A stretch of 64,000 nt of DNA from Stappia sp. BW2 (GTDB taxonomy: Bacteria > Pseudomonadota > Alphaproteobacteria > Rhizobiales > Stappiaceae), in the NCBI RefSeq assembly GCF_008107695.1, contig NZ_VIRG01000066.1:248001-312000 (forward strand), in the 5' to 3' direction. The translations under genes and the position numbers were made by a program. The notes beneath the pieces were generated by a model. That model had not been told where the DNA came from and searched no databases. It was given only the letters and a program-made list of their open reading frames with translations. This document shows positions 8,411-20,194 of the stretch, piece by piece. Within the stretch, counting starts at the first letter, position 1; each line of letters starts with the position of its first letter.

Positions 8411-9760
8411 TTACAGGCGCGCCTGCTCACCCGTTCCATAGAGATCGTCGCGATCGTAGATATCATCGCGGAAATGCACCACGCCGTCGGCATTCGCCCA
8501 GGCGGTGATGTAGGTGAGATAAAGCGGTATCTGCGATTTCAGCTTCACATCTTCCCGCTCACCGGTGCGGATGACGCTGTCAACACGGCCACGATCCCAG
8601 TCCGGAGTGGTCGACTGCAACAGCCAGGTCACCAGCTCGCGCACGTTCTGGACGCGCACGCAACCCGAGGAGTGGAACCGGTTTGCTTCACCAAACAGGG
8701 TCTTTGACGGCGTGTCGTGCAGATAGACCTGATGCTTGTTATGGAAGTTGATGCGCACCGAACCGAGAGAGTTTTCAGCGCCAGGATCCTGGGTGAACCG
8801 GTACTGGGTCGCCTCGTCGGTGTTCCAGTCGATCTGCTGCCAGGTGAGCTCGTTGTTGCTCCAGTCGAAGATGCGAATGTTGTTCTTCGCGAGATACTGC
8901 GGATCCTCTTTCATCTTCGGGATCAGGTCCTTGCGGATGATCGACTTCGGAACCGTCCAGTATGGATTGAAGTTCAGCTCGTAGATCTTGCTGTTGAGGA
9001 TCGGCGTCTGACGGTCGATCTTGCCAACAACGGCCGTGTGGCGAGAGCGGACCATGCCGTTTTCAACAGCTTCGATCTCCGCAGCCGGAATGTTGACCAT
9101 CACATAGCGGTCCCCCAGGAAACCGGACATGGAACGCATGCGGATCATGTTGGTTTCGAGCTGACGGAGACGTACGTCGGCCGGAATGTTCAAGGCGGTC
9201 ACGGTGCTGTCGCCCATTACCCCGTCCGGGATCAATCCGTGACGAAGCTGGAAGCGGCGCAAACCTGCGTCCACATAGGAATCAAACGTATCCGACAGGC
9301 CGGCCTGCTGTTCCAGATCGCCGGACACTATCAAACGGCGGCGCAGTTCGACAACGCGCGGATCCTTGGCACCGATGCGCAGCGCCTTGCCACCCGTGGA
9401 GACGGTTCCCCATCCACCAGCCTGGACGATGCGCTGATAGCGATCGATTGCCGCAGCGATGTAGTCGGCCGTCTGAGGCGACAACGTCGGAGCGGAAGAC
9501 TTCACTTCGGTGATGTGGTCTGTCGCGATATCGAAGTTATCCGTCCATTCAACCTGCTGGTTCTGGGCGAATGTCATCGGGGCCGTCTGTGCCTGGGCAG
9601 CACTTGCAACCATGGCCGGCGTTGCCACGCCAAGCACGATCATGCTCTTGAGCGTTTTTCCAGCAGTCCACTTCAAGTGACGCTTTATCCCGAACGATCC
9701 GGATAAAAGGTTCATCGCCGACCCCATGTTGCAGCGCATTTCCGCGCAAATTTTCTTCAT
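8411..9760 (-). CDS. Secreted L,D-transpeptidase (YkuD) with peptidoglycan-binding domain
   Basis: Periplasmic enzyme expected to make 3-3 peptidoglycan cross-links or modify peptidoglycan. The protein of about 449 residues has an N-terminal signal (TLKSMIVLGVATPAMVASAAQAQ), a PG_binding_1-type domain (RVVELRRRLIVSGDL to GVMGDSTVTALNIP), and a C-terminal YkuD domain with the catalytic motif HSSGCVRVQNV (Cys about 367). The fragment YRETLP-like element is absent; instead FNPYWTVPKSI precedes the catalytic loop, as in the YcbB/WxYcsW group. The start is uncertain: in-frame ATGs occur at 9793, 9760, 9724 and 9715, and the last two give a shorter signal peptide. Its MarR regulator is encoded just upstream; homologues of this pair in rhizobia and Liberibacter are known as LdtP and LdtR. 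Confidence 0.88.
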   Translation of the reverse strand: MKKICAEMRCNMGSAMNLLSGSFGIKRHLKWTAGKTLKSMIVLGVATPAMVASAAQAQTAPMTFAQNQQVEWTDNFDIATDHITEVKSSAPTLSPQTADYIAAAIDRYQRIVQAGGWGTVSTGGKALRIGAKDPRVVELRRRLIVSGDLEQQAGLSDTFDSYVDAGLRRFQLRHGLIPDGVMGDSTVTALNIPADVRLRQLETNMIRMRSMSGFLGDRYVMVNIPAAEIEAVENGMVRSRHTAVVGKIDRQTPILNSKIYELNFNPYWTVPKSIIRKDLIPKMKEDPQYLAKNNIRIFDWSNNELTWQQIDWNTDEATQYRFTQDPGAENSLGSVRINFHNKHQVYLHDTPSKTLFGEANRFHSSGCVRVQNVRELVTWLLQSTTPDWDRGRVDSVIRTGEREDVKLKSQIPLYLTYITAWANADGVVHFRDDIYDRDDLYGTGEQARL

Positions 9761-10073
9761 GTACTCGGGATCAGCCCAACACAATAGGACCACCCCGGCG
9801 GTTCCTGCCCCCAGTCCTATCGGAAGGGAGTTAACAAATCGCTTGATTTTTTAACCATCTCGGTGTCAGGAGCACCGCACAAAGCCATTTCAATGTGACC
9901 ACAAGATGTCAACGCAGCGTTAGAAGACGAAACCGCTGACATCATAACTTTGATTTTCCGCAGCAAGCAAATTGCGATGCGACAATTTGTGTGCAGCCAG
10001 CAAATTCAGGCTCAAAAAGAAAAAGCACCGCCCGCTGGACGGTGCCATTTCATTTGAAAGTGCCGTGACTGTC
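9761..10073. other. Region between regulator and L,D-transpeptidase genes
   Basis: About 310 bases holding the terminator of the MarR gene (10014-10046) and the promoter of the L,D-transpeptidase. The stretch 9830-9870 is relatively AT-rich. By analogy with LdtR, the regulator may bind here, but I cannot identify its operator with confidence. Confidence 0.5.
10014..10046 (-). terminator. Rho-independent terminator of the MarR gene
   Basis: Read on the minus strand: GCACCG (from 10025-10030 and 10040-10045 pairing) encloses a short loop and is followed by TTTTTCTTTTT. A stem of at least six GC-rich pairs plus a T tract directly after the MarR stop codon at 10074 makes a typical intrinsic terminator. 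Confidence 0.8.
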
Positions 10074-10589
10074 TTACAGCCGGTACAGGATCTGATCGGT
10101 CCAGAACCGCTCCAGGCGGCGCAGGGACTTGTTCAGTGCCACGAAGTCCTGCGGGCCGATTTCGCCGACCTGTTCGACGGACAACATGTGACGCTCATAA
10201 AGATCGTTCACGATCTTGGCGACTTCCGTTCCCTTTTCCGTCAAGCTGACGCGGACAGACCGACGGTCCATGCGCGAACGCTGATGGTGGATGTATCCTG
10301 TCTCAACCAGCTTCTTCAGATTGTAGGAGACATTCGACCCCAGGTAGTAGCCGCGTGTCCGCAGCTCACCGGCCGTCAGTTCGCTGTCGCCGATGTTGAA
10401 CAGCAGCAGAGCCTGCACGCTGTTCACATCGGACCGGCCCATACGGTCGAATTCGTCCTTGATGACGTCGAGCAGACGGCGATGCAGTCTCTCAACGAGT
10501 GTCAGAGCCTCCAGGTAAAGCGGCTTGATCTCAAGCTCTTCCCCTTCGTTCTGCCCAACAGTATCAACTGCCCTACTTGCGGTGATCAT
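10074..10589 (-). CDS. ldtR: MarR-family regulator, LdtR type
   Basis: Winged helix-turn-helix transcription factor of 171 residues. The family core is visible: LLLFNIGDSELTAGELRTRGYYLGSNVSYNLKKLVETGYI (about 61-100, recognition helix around GSNVSYNLKKL), then the wing RSRMDRRSVRVSLTEKG (about 103-119). Flanking helices at both ends should form the dimer interface. The ATG at 10589 has AAGAGG nine bases upstream; a longer frame to 10649 is less likely. Position next to a YkuD L,D-transpeptidase matches the LdtR-LdtP pair described in Liberibacter and Sinorhizobium; symbol by that analogy. Confidence 0.85.
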   Translation of the reverse strand: MITASRAVDTVGQNEGEELEIKPLYLEALTLVERLHRRLLDVIKDEFDRMGRSDVNSVQALLLFNIGDSELTAGELRTRGYYLGSNVSYNLKKLVETGYIHHQRSRMDRRSVRVSLTEKGTEVAKIVNDLYERHMLSVEQVGEIGPQDFVALNKSLRRLERFWTDQILYRL

Positions 10590-10742
10590 GTGATTGCGCC
10601 TCTTATAGTACCTGTCTTTGGACGGATATTTTCCCGCCTTGTTTCGCAATCTAACCGAGCGATTCTAAAATCCGCTTAAGAGACACGCTGAATCATCCGT
10701 TAACTTCTCAGGGCCGTTTTAGACTTCCCTTTAACTTGTTGT

Positions 10743-11633
10743 TCATGATGTTCCCCGCAGGAACTTCACAATCCCAGAGAAATCCTGGGTTTCGCCACCC
10801 GCGTTACAGAAGAGAGAGTAGAGCGCCGCGGCTTCCGCGCCCAAAGGCGTCGCCGCGCCTGCCGAATTTGCTGCTTCCTGAGCAAGTTTTAAATCCTTGA
10901 GCATCATCGCGGCTGCAAACCCAGGTTGATAATCCCGGTTCGCCGGCGAGGCCGGTAGCGGCCCCGGCACCGGGCAGTAGGATGTCAGGGACCAGCACTG
11001 GCCGGAGGCCGTCGACGAGATATCGAACAACTTCTGCTTGTCGAGACCCAGCTTCTCGGCAAGCACGAATGCCTCCGACACGGCGATCATGGAAATGCCG
11101 AGGATCATGTTGTTGCAGATCTTCGCTGCCTGACCGGTTCCCGCATCGCCGGCATGAACGATGGTCTTGCCCATGATGTCGAGATAGGCCTTGGCCCCTT
11201 CGAACGCTTCCTCCGACCCCCCGACCATGAAGGTCAAGGTGCCACCGGCGGCGCCGGCAACACCGCCGGAGACCGGTGCGTCGACCATCTTCATGCCCTT
11301 GGCCTGCGCAGCCGCGCTGACTGCGCGGGCGCTGTCGACGTCAATCGTCGAGGAATCGATCATGAGAGTACCGGGTTTGGCATTGTCCAGGATGCCCCCC
11401 TCGCCTTCATAGATCTGGCGAACATGTTTGCCGGCCGGCAGCATGGTGACGATCACATCGGCTGCGGCAGCCAGTTCGGCGACGCCAGCGGCCTTTTCAC
11501 CGCCCTCCGCCTCATGCGCCGCCATGGCCTTATCGGACAGATCGAAGCCGAGGACCCTGTGCCCGGCCTTGACGAGATTGATCGCCATCGGTCCACCCAT
11601 GTTGCCGAGGCCGATAAATCCGATAGTGCTCAT
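10743..11633 (-). CDS. mmsB: 3-hydroxyisobutyrate dehydrogenase
   Basis: NAD-dependent oxidation of 3-hydroxyisobutyrate to methylmalonate semialdehyde in valine degradation. The 296-residue protein starts with the Rossmann motif TIGFIGLGNMGGPMA and has the substrate-binding DAPVSGGVAGAAGGTLTFMVGG (about 120-140), the catalytic Lys segment GTGQAAKICNNM (about 165-176) and the C-terminal KDLKLAQEAA. The ATG at 11633 follows GGGAGGAAACCATC, a strong site, so the longer frame (MKSFWEETI...) is rejected. It closes the valine operon, 100 bases after the small membrane protein gene. Confidence 0.94.
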   Translation of the reverse strand: MSTIGFIGLGNMGGPMAINLVKAGHRVLGFDLSDKAMAAHEAEGGEKAAGVAELAAAADVIVTMLPAGKHVRQIYEGEGGILDNAKPGTLMIDSSTIDVDSARAVSAAAQAKGMKMVDAPVSGGVAGAAGGTLTFMVGGSEEAFEGAKAYLDIMGKTIVHAGDAGTGQAAKICNNMILGISMIAVSEAFVLAEKLGLDKQKLFDISSTASGQCWSLTSYCPVPGPLPASPANRDYQPGFAAAMMLKDLKLAQEAANSAGAATPLGAEAAALYSLFCNAGGETQDFSGIVKFLRGTS

Positions 11634-11733
11634 GATGGTTTCCTCCCAGAAAGATTTCATGTTGGTTTTGAATCTGTTGGCTGGCCGTCTTGAACCGCCG
11701 TTCCAGCCTCTTCAAAAACTGATTCAACTGCGG

Positions 11734-12153
11734 TCAGATGGCATTGGCCTTGTTCTCCCTGTCCATCAGGAACGCCAGCGCCGCATAAATCGCGATTGTC
11801 AGCAGATAGAAGGCGATCTCATAAGGACGTCGTCCATAGAGATCGGAGAAGGCGGTGTGCATGACGATCTGGCAAGCACAGCGGAAGATCCACATGACCG
11901 TGCCCCACGAAACGGTCAGCCAAAGGCCGGTCGCGGCCACAAGATCCAGCACAGCGAAAAAGACGATGGCTCCCTGCATGGCTACGGGCATGTCCCAGAA
12001 CCACAGGCCGCGCCATTCGACAATGCCAATGATGCGCGCCCAATAGATAACGCCACCGCCAATGAGAATGATCGCGATGCCGCGCAGATACCAGATCAGA
12101 AGCGTGCTCCAGGGCGGGCGGGAATCGATCAGGTCCTGAAAGCTGGTAATCAT
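11734..12153 (-). CDS. Small integral membrane protein, DUF6163-like
   Basis: A 139-residue protein with about four hydrophobic helices (LLIWYLRGIAIILIGGGVIYWA; GAIVFFAVLDLVAATGLWLTV; WIFRCACQIVMHTAF; IAFYLLTIAIYAALAFLMD). It is predicted to lie in the inner membrane. I recall the family as DUF6163 in Rhizobiales; no function is known. It lies 23 bases after the 3-hydroxyisobutyryl-CoA hydrolase gene and 100 bases before mmsB, so it appears embedded in the valine degradation operon. Confidence 0.75.
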   Translation of the reverse strand: MITSFQDLIDSRPPWSTLLIWYLRGIAIILIGGGVIYWARIIGIVEWRGLWFWDMPVAMQGAIVFFAVLDLVAATGLWLTVSWGTVMWIFRCACQIVMHTAFSDLYGRRPYEIAFYLLTIAIYAALAFLMDRENKANAI

Positions 12154-12176
12154 GGAATGTCCGGGTCAGATTGGGC

Positions 12177-13214
12177 TTAGCCGAGCGGCAGATCTCCGTC
12201 AGCAGGTTCCTCGAAATACGACGCCAGATCGGCGCTGTCCACTTGGCTAATCTGGGAAGGCGACCATTTTGGCGTCTGATCCTTGTCGACCAGCACCGCA
12301 CGTATGCCTTCGTAGAACTCCGTTCCCTGCAGGATGCGGGACACGATGCGATACTCGAGCTTCATGCATTCGTTGAAGGAAAGCTGGCCGCCTCGTTTCA
12401 TCTGTTCGAAAGCGAGAAGAACACTTGTCGGAGATTTTTGCCGGATAGCACCCACCGTCTTCGCGGCAAAGTCCGTGTCCGATTTTTCCAGGCGCGACAG
12501 AATGTCTTCCACCGCCGCAGCCGAAAAAACCTCGTCGATGACGTCGAGATTGTCCGACACGGACCCCTTGTCCGGCGTAACGAGATAAGGGGCAAGCACG
12601 GCGCCGACGTCGTCTGCCGTTTCCAGGTCCCGCTCCAGATCAGCAAGGCCCTCTTCGGATATGGCATGGGTCAACACACCTGTTGCCAGCGCATCGCCCT
12701 GTTTCAACCTGCCTGCGCTGAGCGCACAGTAAATTCCACTGTTCCGGGGCATGCGCGGCAGGAAGTATGTTCCGCCGACGTCGGGAAAAAAGCCGATCCC
12801 GGTTTCAGGCATGGCAAACAGCGTCTTTTCAGTGCCGATCCGGTGGCTGCCGTGAACCGAAACCCCAACGCCGCCGCCCATGACGATCCCGTTGATGAGC
12901 GCGACGTAAGGCTTCGGATAGGCCTTGATCTGTGCATTGAGAATATACTCGTCACGGAAAAAGGCACTCAGTCCATCCGTCTGCCCGCCCATGCGCGCAT
13001 CATAAATGCTGCGAATGTCGCCCCCTGCGCAAAAGGCCTTGTCGCCAGCGCCTGTGACGACGATGTGAGCGATTTCCGGATCTTCCGCCCAGCGCGTCAA
13101 TTGTTTGGCCATGGCTTTGACCATGGCATGATTGATCGCATTCAGTGCCTTGGGCCTGTTCAGAATGACAAACCCGGCCTTGCCACGCTTTTGGAAAAGA
13201 ATGTCGTCGCTCAC
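12177..13214 (-). CDS. 3-hydroxyisobutyryl-CoA hydrolase (enoyl-CoA hydratase family)
   Basis: Crotonase-fold protein of 345 residues, longer than plain enoyl-CoA hydratases and matching HIBCH-type hydrolases. Visible motifs are GFVILNRPKALNAIN (14-28), the first oxyanion segment GDKAFCAGGDIRSIYD (about 57-72), and the second, NGIVMGGGVGVSVHGSHRIGTE (about 108-130), with the HIBCH-like MPETGIGFFPDVGGTYFL. It releases CoA from 3-hydroxyisobutyryl-CoA before mmsB acts. The start is GTG at 13214. It lies 53 bases after the acyl-CoA dehydrogenase gene. Confidence 0.93.
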   Translation of the reverse strand: MSDDILFQKRGKAGFVILNRPKALNAINHAMVKAMAKQLTRWAEDPEIAHIVVTGAGDKAFCAGGDIRSIYDARMGGQTDGLSAFFRDEYILNAQIKAYPKPYVALINGIVMGGGVGVSVHGSHRIGTEKTLFAMPETGIGFFPDVGGTYFLPRMPRNSGIYCALSAGRLKQGDALATGVLTHAISEEGLADLERDLETADDVGAVLAPYLVTPDKGSVSDNLDVIDEVFSAAAVEDILSRLEKSDTDFAAKTVGAIRQKSPTSVLLAFEQMKRGGQLSFNECMKLEYRIVSRILQGTEFYEGIRAVLVDKDQTPKWSPSQISQVDSADLASYFEEPADGDLPLG

Positions 13215-13267
13215 TGGCGCCTCGCAAAAAGAAGAGTCGTTTCAACGGAGTGGATCGGAAAACTCCA

Positions 13268-14407
13268 TCAGTCCTTCAGCAACTGCCGCGCAATGATCAG
13301 CCGCATGATCTCATTGGTGCCTTCCAGAATCTGGTGCACCCGGACATCGCGGAAATAGCGCTCGATCGGATAGTCGCGCAGATAACCGTAGCCACCATGA
13401 AGCTGTAGCGCTTCGTTGACCACCTTGAAGCCGGTGTCGGTAGCAAGCCGCTTGGCCATGGCCGCGAGTTTGGTGGCATCATGAGATTTCGCATCCACCG
13501 CCGAAGCTGCCTTGTGCAACAAAAGCCGCGCTGCTTCCAGCTCGGTCGCCATATCCGCAAGGCGGAACTGAAGTGCCTGAAAGTCTGCAATCGGACGACC
13601 GAACTGCTTGCGTTCCTGCACATAAGCCAGGGCGTGGTCCAGGCAAGCCTGAGCTGCCCCCATCGAGCAGGCGCCGATATTGAGCCGGCCGCCGTCAAGC
13701 GCGGCCATGGCGATCTTGAAGCCCTCGCCTTCCGATCCGATCAGATTAGACTTCGGCACCCGGCAATCCTGAAAATTGACCTGGGCCGTCGGCTGGCTTT
13801 TCCAGCCGAGCTTCACCTCGTTGGCACCGAAGCTGAGACCAGGGGTCCCCTTTTCGACCAGAACACAGGAAACGCCGGAAGGCCCCTCGCCGCCCGTGCG
13901 GACCATGACCGCATAAAGATCGCTGACGCCGCCGCCGGAGATAAATGCCTTGGAGCCGTTCAGGATATAATGGTCACCATCATCCTTGGCGCTGGTGCGC
14001 AGACTTGCCGCATCCGATCCGGACCCAGGCTCGGTCAGGCAGTAGCTTGTGAGCAGCTCCATGGTGCAAAGTCGGGGGAGATACTTCTGGCGCAGCTCTT
14101 CCGAGCCATAGGTGTCGATGATCCAGGCCACCATGTTATGAATGGAGATATAGGCCGCCGTCGACGTGCAGCCCCTGGACAATTCCTCGAAGATCAGTGT
14201 CGCATCCAGCCGGGTAAGAGCCGAACCACCGACATCTTCCTTCACATAGATGCCGCCAAAACCAAGTTCTGCCGCCTTGCGCAACGTGGGTATCGGGAAA
14301 TGACTTTCTTCGTCCCACTCCTTGGCGAAAGGCGCGAGTTCGTCGCGCGAAAAGCTTGCCGCCATGTCCTGAAAGGCGCGCTGATCTTCGTTCAGTGAAA
14401 AGTCCAC
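13268..14407 (-). CDS. Acyl-CoA dehydrogenase, probably isobutyryl-CoA dehydrogenase
   Basis: FAD-dependent desaturation of a short branched acyl-CoA. The 379 residues show the N-terminal helical domain, the flavin signature [16 protein letters not shown] (about 125-140), the [17 protein letters not shown] strand, [13 protein letters not shown], and the C-terminal [34 protein letters not shown]. The catalytic Glu lies in the final EGTNEI region. Substrate assignment rests on the operon with the 3-hydroxyisobutyryl-CoA hydrolase and mmsB, which is valine catabolism. The GTG start at 14407 has GGGAGG upstream. Confidence 0.93.
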   Translation of the reverse strand: MDFSLNEDQRAFQDMAASFSRDELAPFAKEWDEESHFPIPTLRKAAELGFGGIYVKEDVGGSALTRLDATLIFEELSRGCTSTAAYISIHNMVAWIIDTYGSEELRQKYLPRLCTMELLTSYCLTEPGSGSDAASLRTSAKDDGDHYILNGSKAFISGGGVSDLYAVMVRTGGEGPSGVSCVLVEKGTPGLSFGANEVKLGWKSQPTAQVNFQDCRVPKSNLIGSEGEGFKIAMAALDGGRLNIGACSMGAAQACLDHALAYVQERKQFGRPIADFQALQFRLADMATELEAARLLLHKAASAVDAKSHDATKLAAMAKRLATDTGFKVVNEALQLHGGYGYLRDYPIERYFRDVRVHQILEGTNEIMRLIIARQLLKD

Positions 14408-14468
14408 GGATTATCCTCCCTCAAGCGGTGGCGACGCGTTTCCTCCCCCGGAAAGGTCTGCGCCCTGA

Positions 14469-16924
<2,456 letters not shown>

Positions 16925-17121
16925 GCCGGGGCACCGACGTGTCTTCCTGTTGAAGCGTATGCACGCCTCCCGCTCATCCCGAATTGGACCGTCAGGTTCG
17001 TCATGAAGGAATGGGCCGGGTGTGGGTGACGTGCAGACAACGATAGCGGCGCGCGGCACATAATTGCGAAACGTGCCGCCAATCCCCACATTACAGACAA
17101 CGAACCCAAGGGAGCCGCGCC

Positions 17122-17628
17122 ATGTCTGCAGAAACCACCTCCGATTATGCCCGTCAGGACGTTTTCGATCCTGTAAGCAATCCGGAGCTGTTTTCCGGTG
17201 TGCGCAGTCGGCGCATCTTTGCGTTTTTCATCGATCTGATCGTGATCACGCTGTTCACCTTCGGCGCAGGGATCGTCGTGTTCTTCCTAGGCGTCTTCAC
17301 TCTGGGCCTCGGCTTCCTGCTTTATGGCATCCTGCCGACGGCTGTTGCGCTTCTCTATGTCGCCTTCACCCTTGGTGGCCCGCAGGCATCAACCCTCGGC
17401 ATGCGCGCCATGGGGCTGGAAATGCGCCTCTGGTATGGAGCCAAGCCCTACCCGCTTCTGGCAGCCGTCCATGTCATTTTGTTCTGGTTTTCGATCTCTT
17501 TGCTGACACCGCTCGTTCTGCTGGTGTCTCTGTTTTCCGACCGAAAACGCTTGTTGCACGACCTTGTTCTGGGAACGGTGGTGATCAACTCCGCCTACCA
17601 TCAGGACCACGCGCGCCGACAAATGTAA
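17122..17628 (+). CDS. RDD-family membrane protein
   Basis: A 168-residue inner-membrane protein with the RDD domain: RRIFAFFIDLIVITLFTFG (the R-D pair at the start of the first helix), two further hydrophobic helices, and a terminal LFSDRKRLLHDLVLGTVVI with the conserved Asp residues. RDD proteins have been linked to transport or membrane homeostasis; the substrate is unknown here. The start ATG follows AAGGGAG at a good distance. Its stop lies 2 bases from the stop of the convergent tspO. Confidence 0.88.
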   Translation: MSAETTSDYARQDVFDPVSNPELFSGVRSRRIFAFFIDLIVITLFTFGAGIVVFFLGVFTLGLGFLLYGILPTAVALLYVAFTLGGPQASTLGMRAMGLEMRLWYGAKPYPLLAAVHVILFWFSISLLTPLVLLVSLFSDRKRLLHDLVLGTVVINSAYHQDHARRQM

Positions 17629-17630
17629 CG

Positions 17631-18116
17631 TCAGTTCAAGAGCGCTAGCGACAGGTTCAACAGGCCAGCGAATGTTGTCCAGAGCGCATAGGGAATGAAC
17701 AGCAGCGCGGACAAACGGTCCGCGCGCCAGTTGCCTCCGATGAAATTCAGGATCAGATAGAGCATCACCGCGATGACGGCTGAGGCCGTCCACATGAAGT
17801 GCAAGGTGAAGAACAGCGGCGACCAGATCCAGTTGAGGATCAGCTGCCCGTACCAGATTTGCATGATACGGCTGTTGCCCGCACGCAGGTATGTTCGCCA
17901 GCCCGCAATCGCAATCATCACATAAAGAATGGTCCAGACTGGCGCGAATACCCAGTTTGGAGGATTGAACGGTGGCTTTGTGAGAGCTTCGTACCAGGCG
18001 CCAGGCGTGTTCAGGATGCCGATCGTTATGCCCACCCCCAAAACGATAGCCAGAAACAAGACCAGCAAGGGAAGATTTCTCGTTAGCGACGGCGAACTTG
18101 CATTTTCTGAACTCAT
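17631..18116 (-). CDS. tspO: TspO/MBR-family tryptophan-rich sensory protein
   Basis: Five-helix membrane protein related to the mitochondrial benzodiazepine receptor, which binds porphyrins and tunes tetrapyrrole gene expression. The 161 residues include the signature ALTKPPFNPPNWVFAPVWTILYVMIAIAGW (read as two runs, about 45-72) and the later WSPLFFTLHF and ALWTTFAGLLNLSLA. The ATG at 18116 is preferred to the in-frame 18212. The location near hemB may be functional, since TspO binds porphyrins, but the gene is convergent and separate. Confidence 0.9.
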   Translation of the reverse strand: MSSENASSPSLTRNLPLLVLFLAIVLGVGITIGILNTPGAWYEALTKPPFNPPNWVFAPVWTILYVMIAIAGWRTYLRAGNSRIMQIWYGQLILNWIWSPLFFTLHFMWTASAVIAVMLYLILNFIGGNWRADRLSALLFIPYALWTTFAGLLNLSLALLN

Positions 18117-18316
18117 GACTTCTTCAACGCGGCTTGACTTCAAGGGTTCCCAATCTTGGGACCAAATCACAATATCTGGTAGTTCAACATTAAAAGTGTC
18201 ATCTCGTGACACGAATATATCAACGGCAATATTGTCTTAAGGCTCTTCCATTGCCGGGACCGCCTGCTTTAGAGTGTGGTTTCTTGAAATTGGCCGAGCT
18301 GGCTTTGGGCAGGTGA

Positions 18317-20149
18317 ATGCACTCAGTTGATATTGCAATGGCGCTGACCTTCGTGGTGATCGCGTCCACTGTCGTCCTTTACGCCCTTGAGCGTTATGCG
18401 ATTGAAACAATCGCCCTTGGCTCGGTTTCCGCCTTCATTGTAATTTTTGCGGTGTTTCCGGTTCAAAAGCCGGATGGGTCGTTCATAGCCACCGGCGACT
18501 TCCTGTCCGGCTTTTCCAACCCGGCGCTGATTACGGTCATTTGTCTGCTGATCATCGGCCAGGGGCTGTTCCAGACCGATGCCCTGGAAGGACCAGCGAA
18601 GGCCATCGTGAAAATGACACGGGGACGGTCGCTGCGAGCTGCGATCCCCGTTCTGTTGACCGTGGCCGCCCTCAGCGCGTTCTTGAACAACACCCCTGTC
18701 GTGGTCATGTTCCTGCCGATCCTGACAGCCGTTGCCGCCACGGTGGGCCAGTCCCCTGCCCGGGTTCTGATGCCGCTGTCCTATCTGGCAATTCTTGGCG
18801 GCATGACGACGTTGATCGGGTCGTCCACAAACCTGCTGGTGGCGAATTTCGCCGCGCAAAGCTCTGATCTGCGGCTGACCTTCTTCAGCTTCACGCCAAT
18901 CGGGCTGATCATGGCCGGCGTCGGCTCGATCTATGTGCTGTTCATCATGCCGAAGCTGCTTCCGGTGCGCAAAACCATGGCGGAAGAGTTTCAGAGTTCT
19001 TCCGGAAAACAGTTCATCGCTCAGATCGAAATCACCTACGGCCATCCGTTGGTCGGTGTGGAATCCGTGTCCGGCATGTTCCCGCAATTGAAGGACATGA
19101 CCGTAAGACTGGTTCAGCGTGGCCAGAAGCCTGTTCTGCCACCGTTTGAAAACGTTGTGCTGTCACCCGGTGACACGGTGATTGTGGCTGCAACGCGCAC
19201 CGCCCTTGCCAATGCCTTGGCCCGCAGGCAACCGCTGATGGAAGCCGATTCCGATGCGAACGGCTCAGGCCGCGAAACACAGGCTCCGGCAGGCACAATC
19301 AGCCTGGCGGAAACGGTGGTGGCCCCCGCCTCCCGCCTTATGGGGCGCACCCTGCCCCAGTCGGCCTTCTACACCGACACAGGCTGCCTGGTGATGGGCA
19401 TCCAGCGCCGCAGCCGCATGCCGCGCATGGCAATGAACGACATTCGCCTGGAAGCCGGCGACGTGCTTCTTGTGGCCGGTAGCGAAGAGGCGATTGCGCG
19501 CCTGCGCGGCAATCGCGACGTCCTGTTGCTGGACTGGTCGATGGCCGAGGTGCCGCGCAAGCGTTACGCACCGCGGGCGCTCGTCATTTTTGCCTTTGTG
19601 GTCGCACTGGCCGCCAGCGGCCTCGTCCCGATTGTCACCACTGCCGTGGCCGGTACGTTTGCGATGATCGTTTCAGGCTGCCTCAACGTTCGGCAGGCCA
19701 TGCGCGCCATCGACAGCCGCATCTTCATGCTGGTGGGGGCATCATTGGCTGCCGCCGTTGCGCTTGAGGGAACAGGCGGAGCAAATGCCATTGCCACCGG
19801 ACTTGTTCATCTGCTGGCCGGGTCATCGCCGACCGTGATGCTGTCGGCCCTGTTCTTTATCGTGATGATCCTCACGAACTTCCTGTCGAACAACGCGGCC
19901 GCCGTTCTGTTCACTCCGATTGCGATCAATCTGGCGAATCAGATCGACGCAAATCCGGAAGCGTTCGTCGTCTGTCTGATCATTGCGGCCAACTCGTCGT
20001 TCGCGACTCCCATCGGTTATCAGACCAACCTGATCGTCATGGGGCCAGGTCACTATAAGTTCAACGACTTTGTGCGGGCTGGTACCCCGCTCGCGCTCAT
20101 TTTATGGTTGACCTTCTCACTGGTCGCGCCATGGTATTACGGACTATAG
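18317..20149 (+). CDS. SLC13-type permease with two TrkA-C domains
   Basis: Inner-membrane anion/carboxylate or sulfate transporter of 610 residues. N-terminal and C-terminal halves of the transmembrane domain flank a cytoplasmic insert with two TrkA-C (RCK-C) repeats, about residues 230-330 and 340-415 (ends in GDTVIVAATRTALAN and AGDVLLVAGSEEAIARL). The substrate motif SAFLNNTPVVVMFLP (about 115-129) and the repeat NFLSNNAAAVLFTPIA (about 515-530) are the paired SNT-like signatures of this family. The gene stands alone and is followed by bpt after 45 bases. Confidence 0.9.
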   Translation: MHSVDIAMALTFVVIASTVVLYALERYAIETIALGSVSAFIVIFAVFPVQKPDGSFIATGDFLSGFSNPALITVICLLIIGQGLFQTDALEGPAKAIVKMTRGRSLRAAIPVLLTVAALSAFLNNTPVVVMFLPILTAVAATVGQSPARVLMPLSYLAILGGMTTLIGSSTNLLVANFAAQSSDLRLTFFSFTPIGLIMAGVGSIYVLFIMPKLLPVRKTMAEEFQSSSGKQFIAQIEITYGHPLVGVESVSGMFPQLKDMTVRLVQRGQKPVLPPFENVVLSPGDTVIVAATRTALANALARRQPLMEADSDANGSGRETQAPAGTISLAETVVAPASRLMGRTLPQSAFYTDTGCLVMGIQRRSRMPRMAMNDIRLEAGDVLLVAGSEEAIARLRGNRDVLLLDWSMAEVPRKRYAPRALVIFAFVVALAASGLVPIVTTAVAGTFAMIVSGCLNVRQAMRAIDSRIFMLVGASLAAAVALEGTGGANAIATGLVHLLAGSSPTVMLSALFFIVMILTNFLSNNAAAVLFTPIAINLANQIDANPEAFVVCLIIAANSSFATPIGYQTNLIVMGPGHYKFNDFVRAGTPLALILWLTFSLVAPWYYGL

Positions 20150-20194
20150 GACCCGGAATAGAGAACAAATCAAAAGGTTTCGCGGGACAAGACG

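Noticed and set aside
12171-13358. 395-residue plus-strand frame opposite the hydrolase gene
   Set aside because: The minus strand encodes the crotonase-fold hydrolase with intact motifs; the opposite frame is a shadow.
17626-17633. RDD and tspO stops only 2 bases apart
   Set aside because: Close convergent stops are common in compact genomes; not worth a finding alone.
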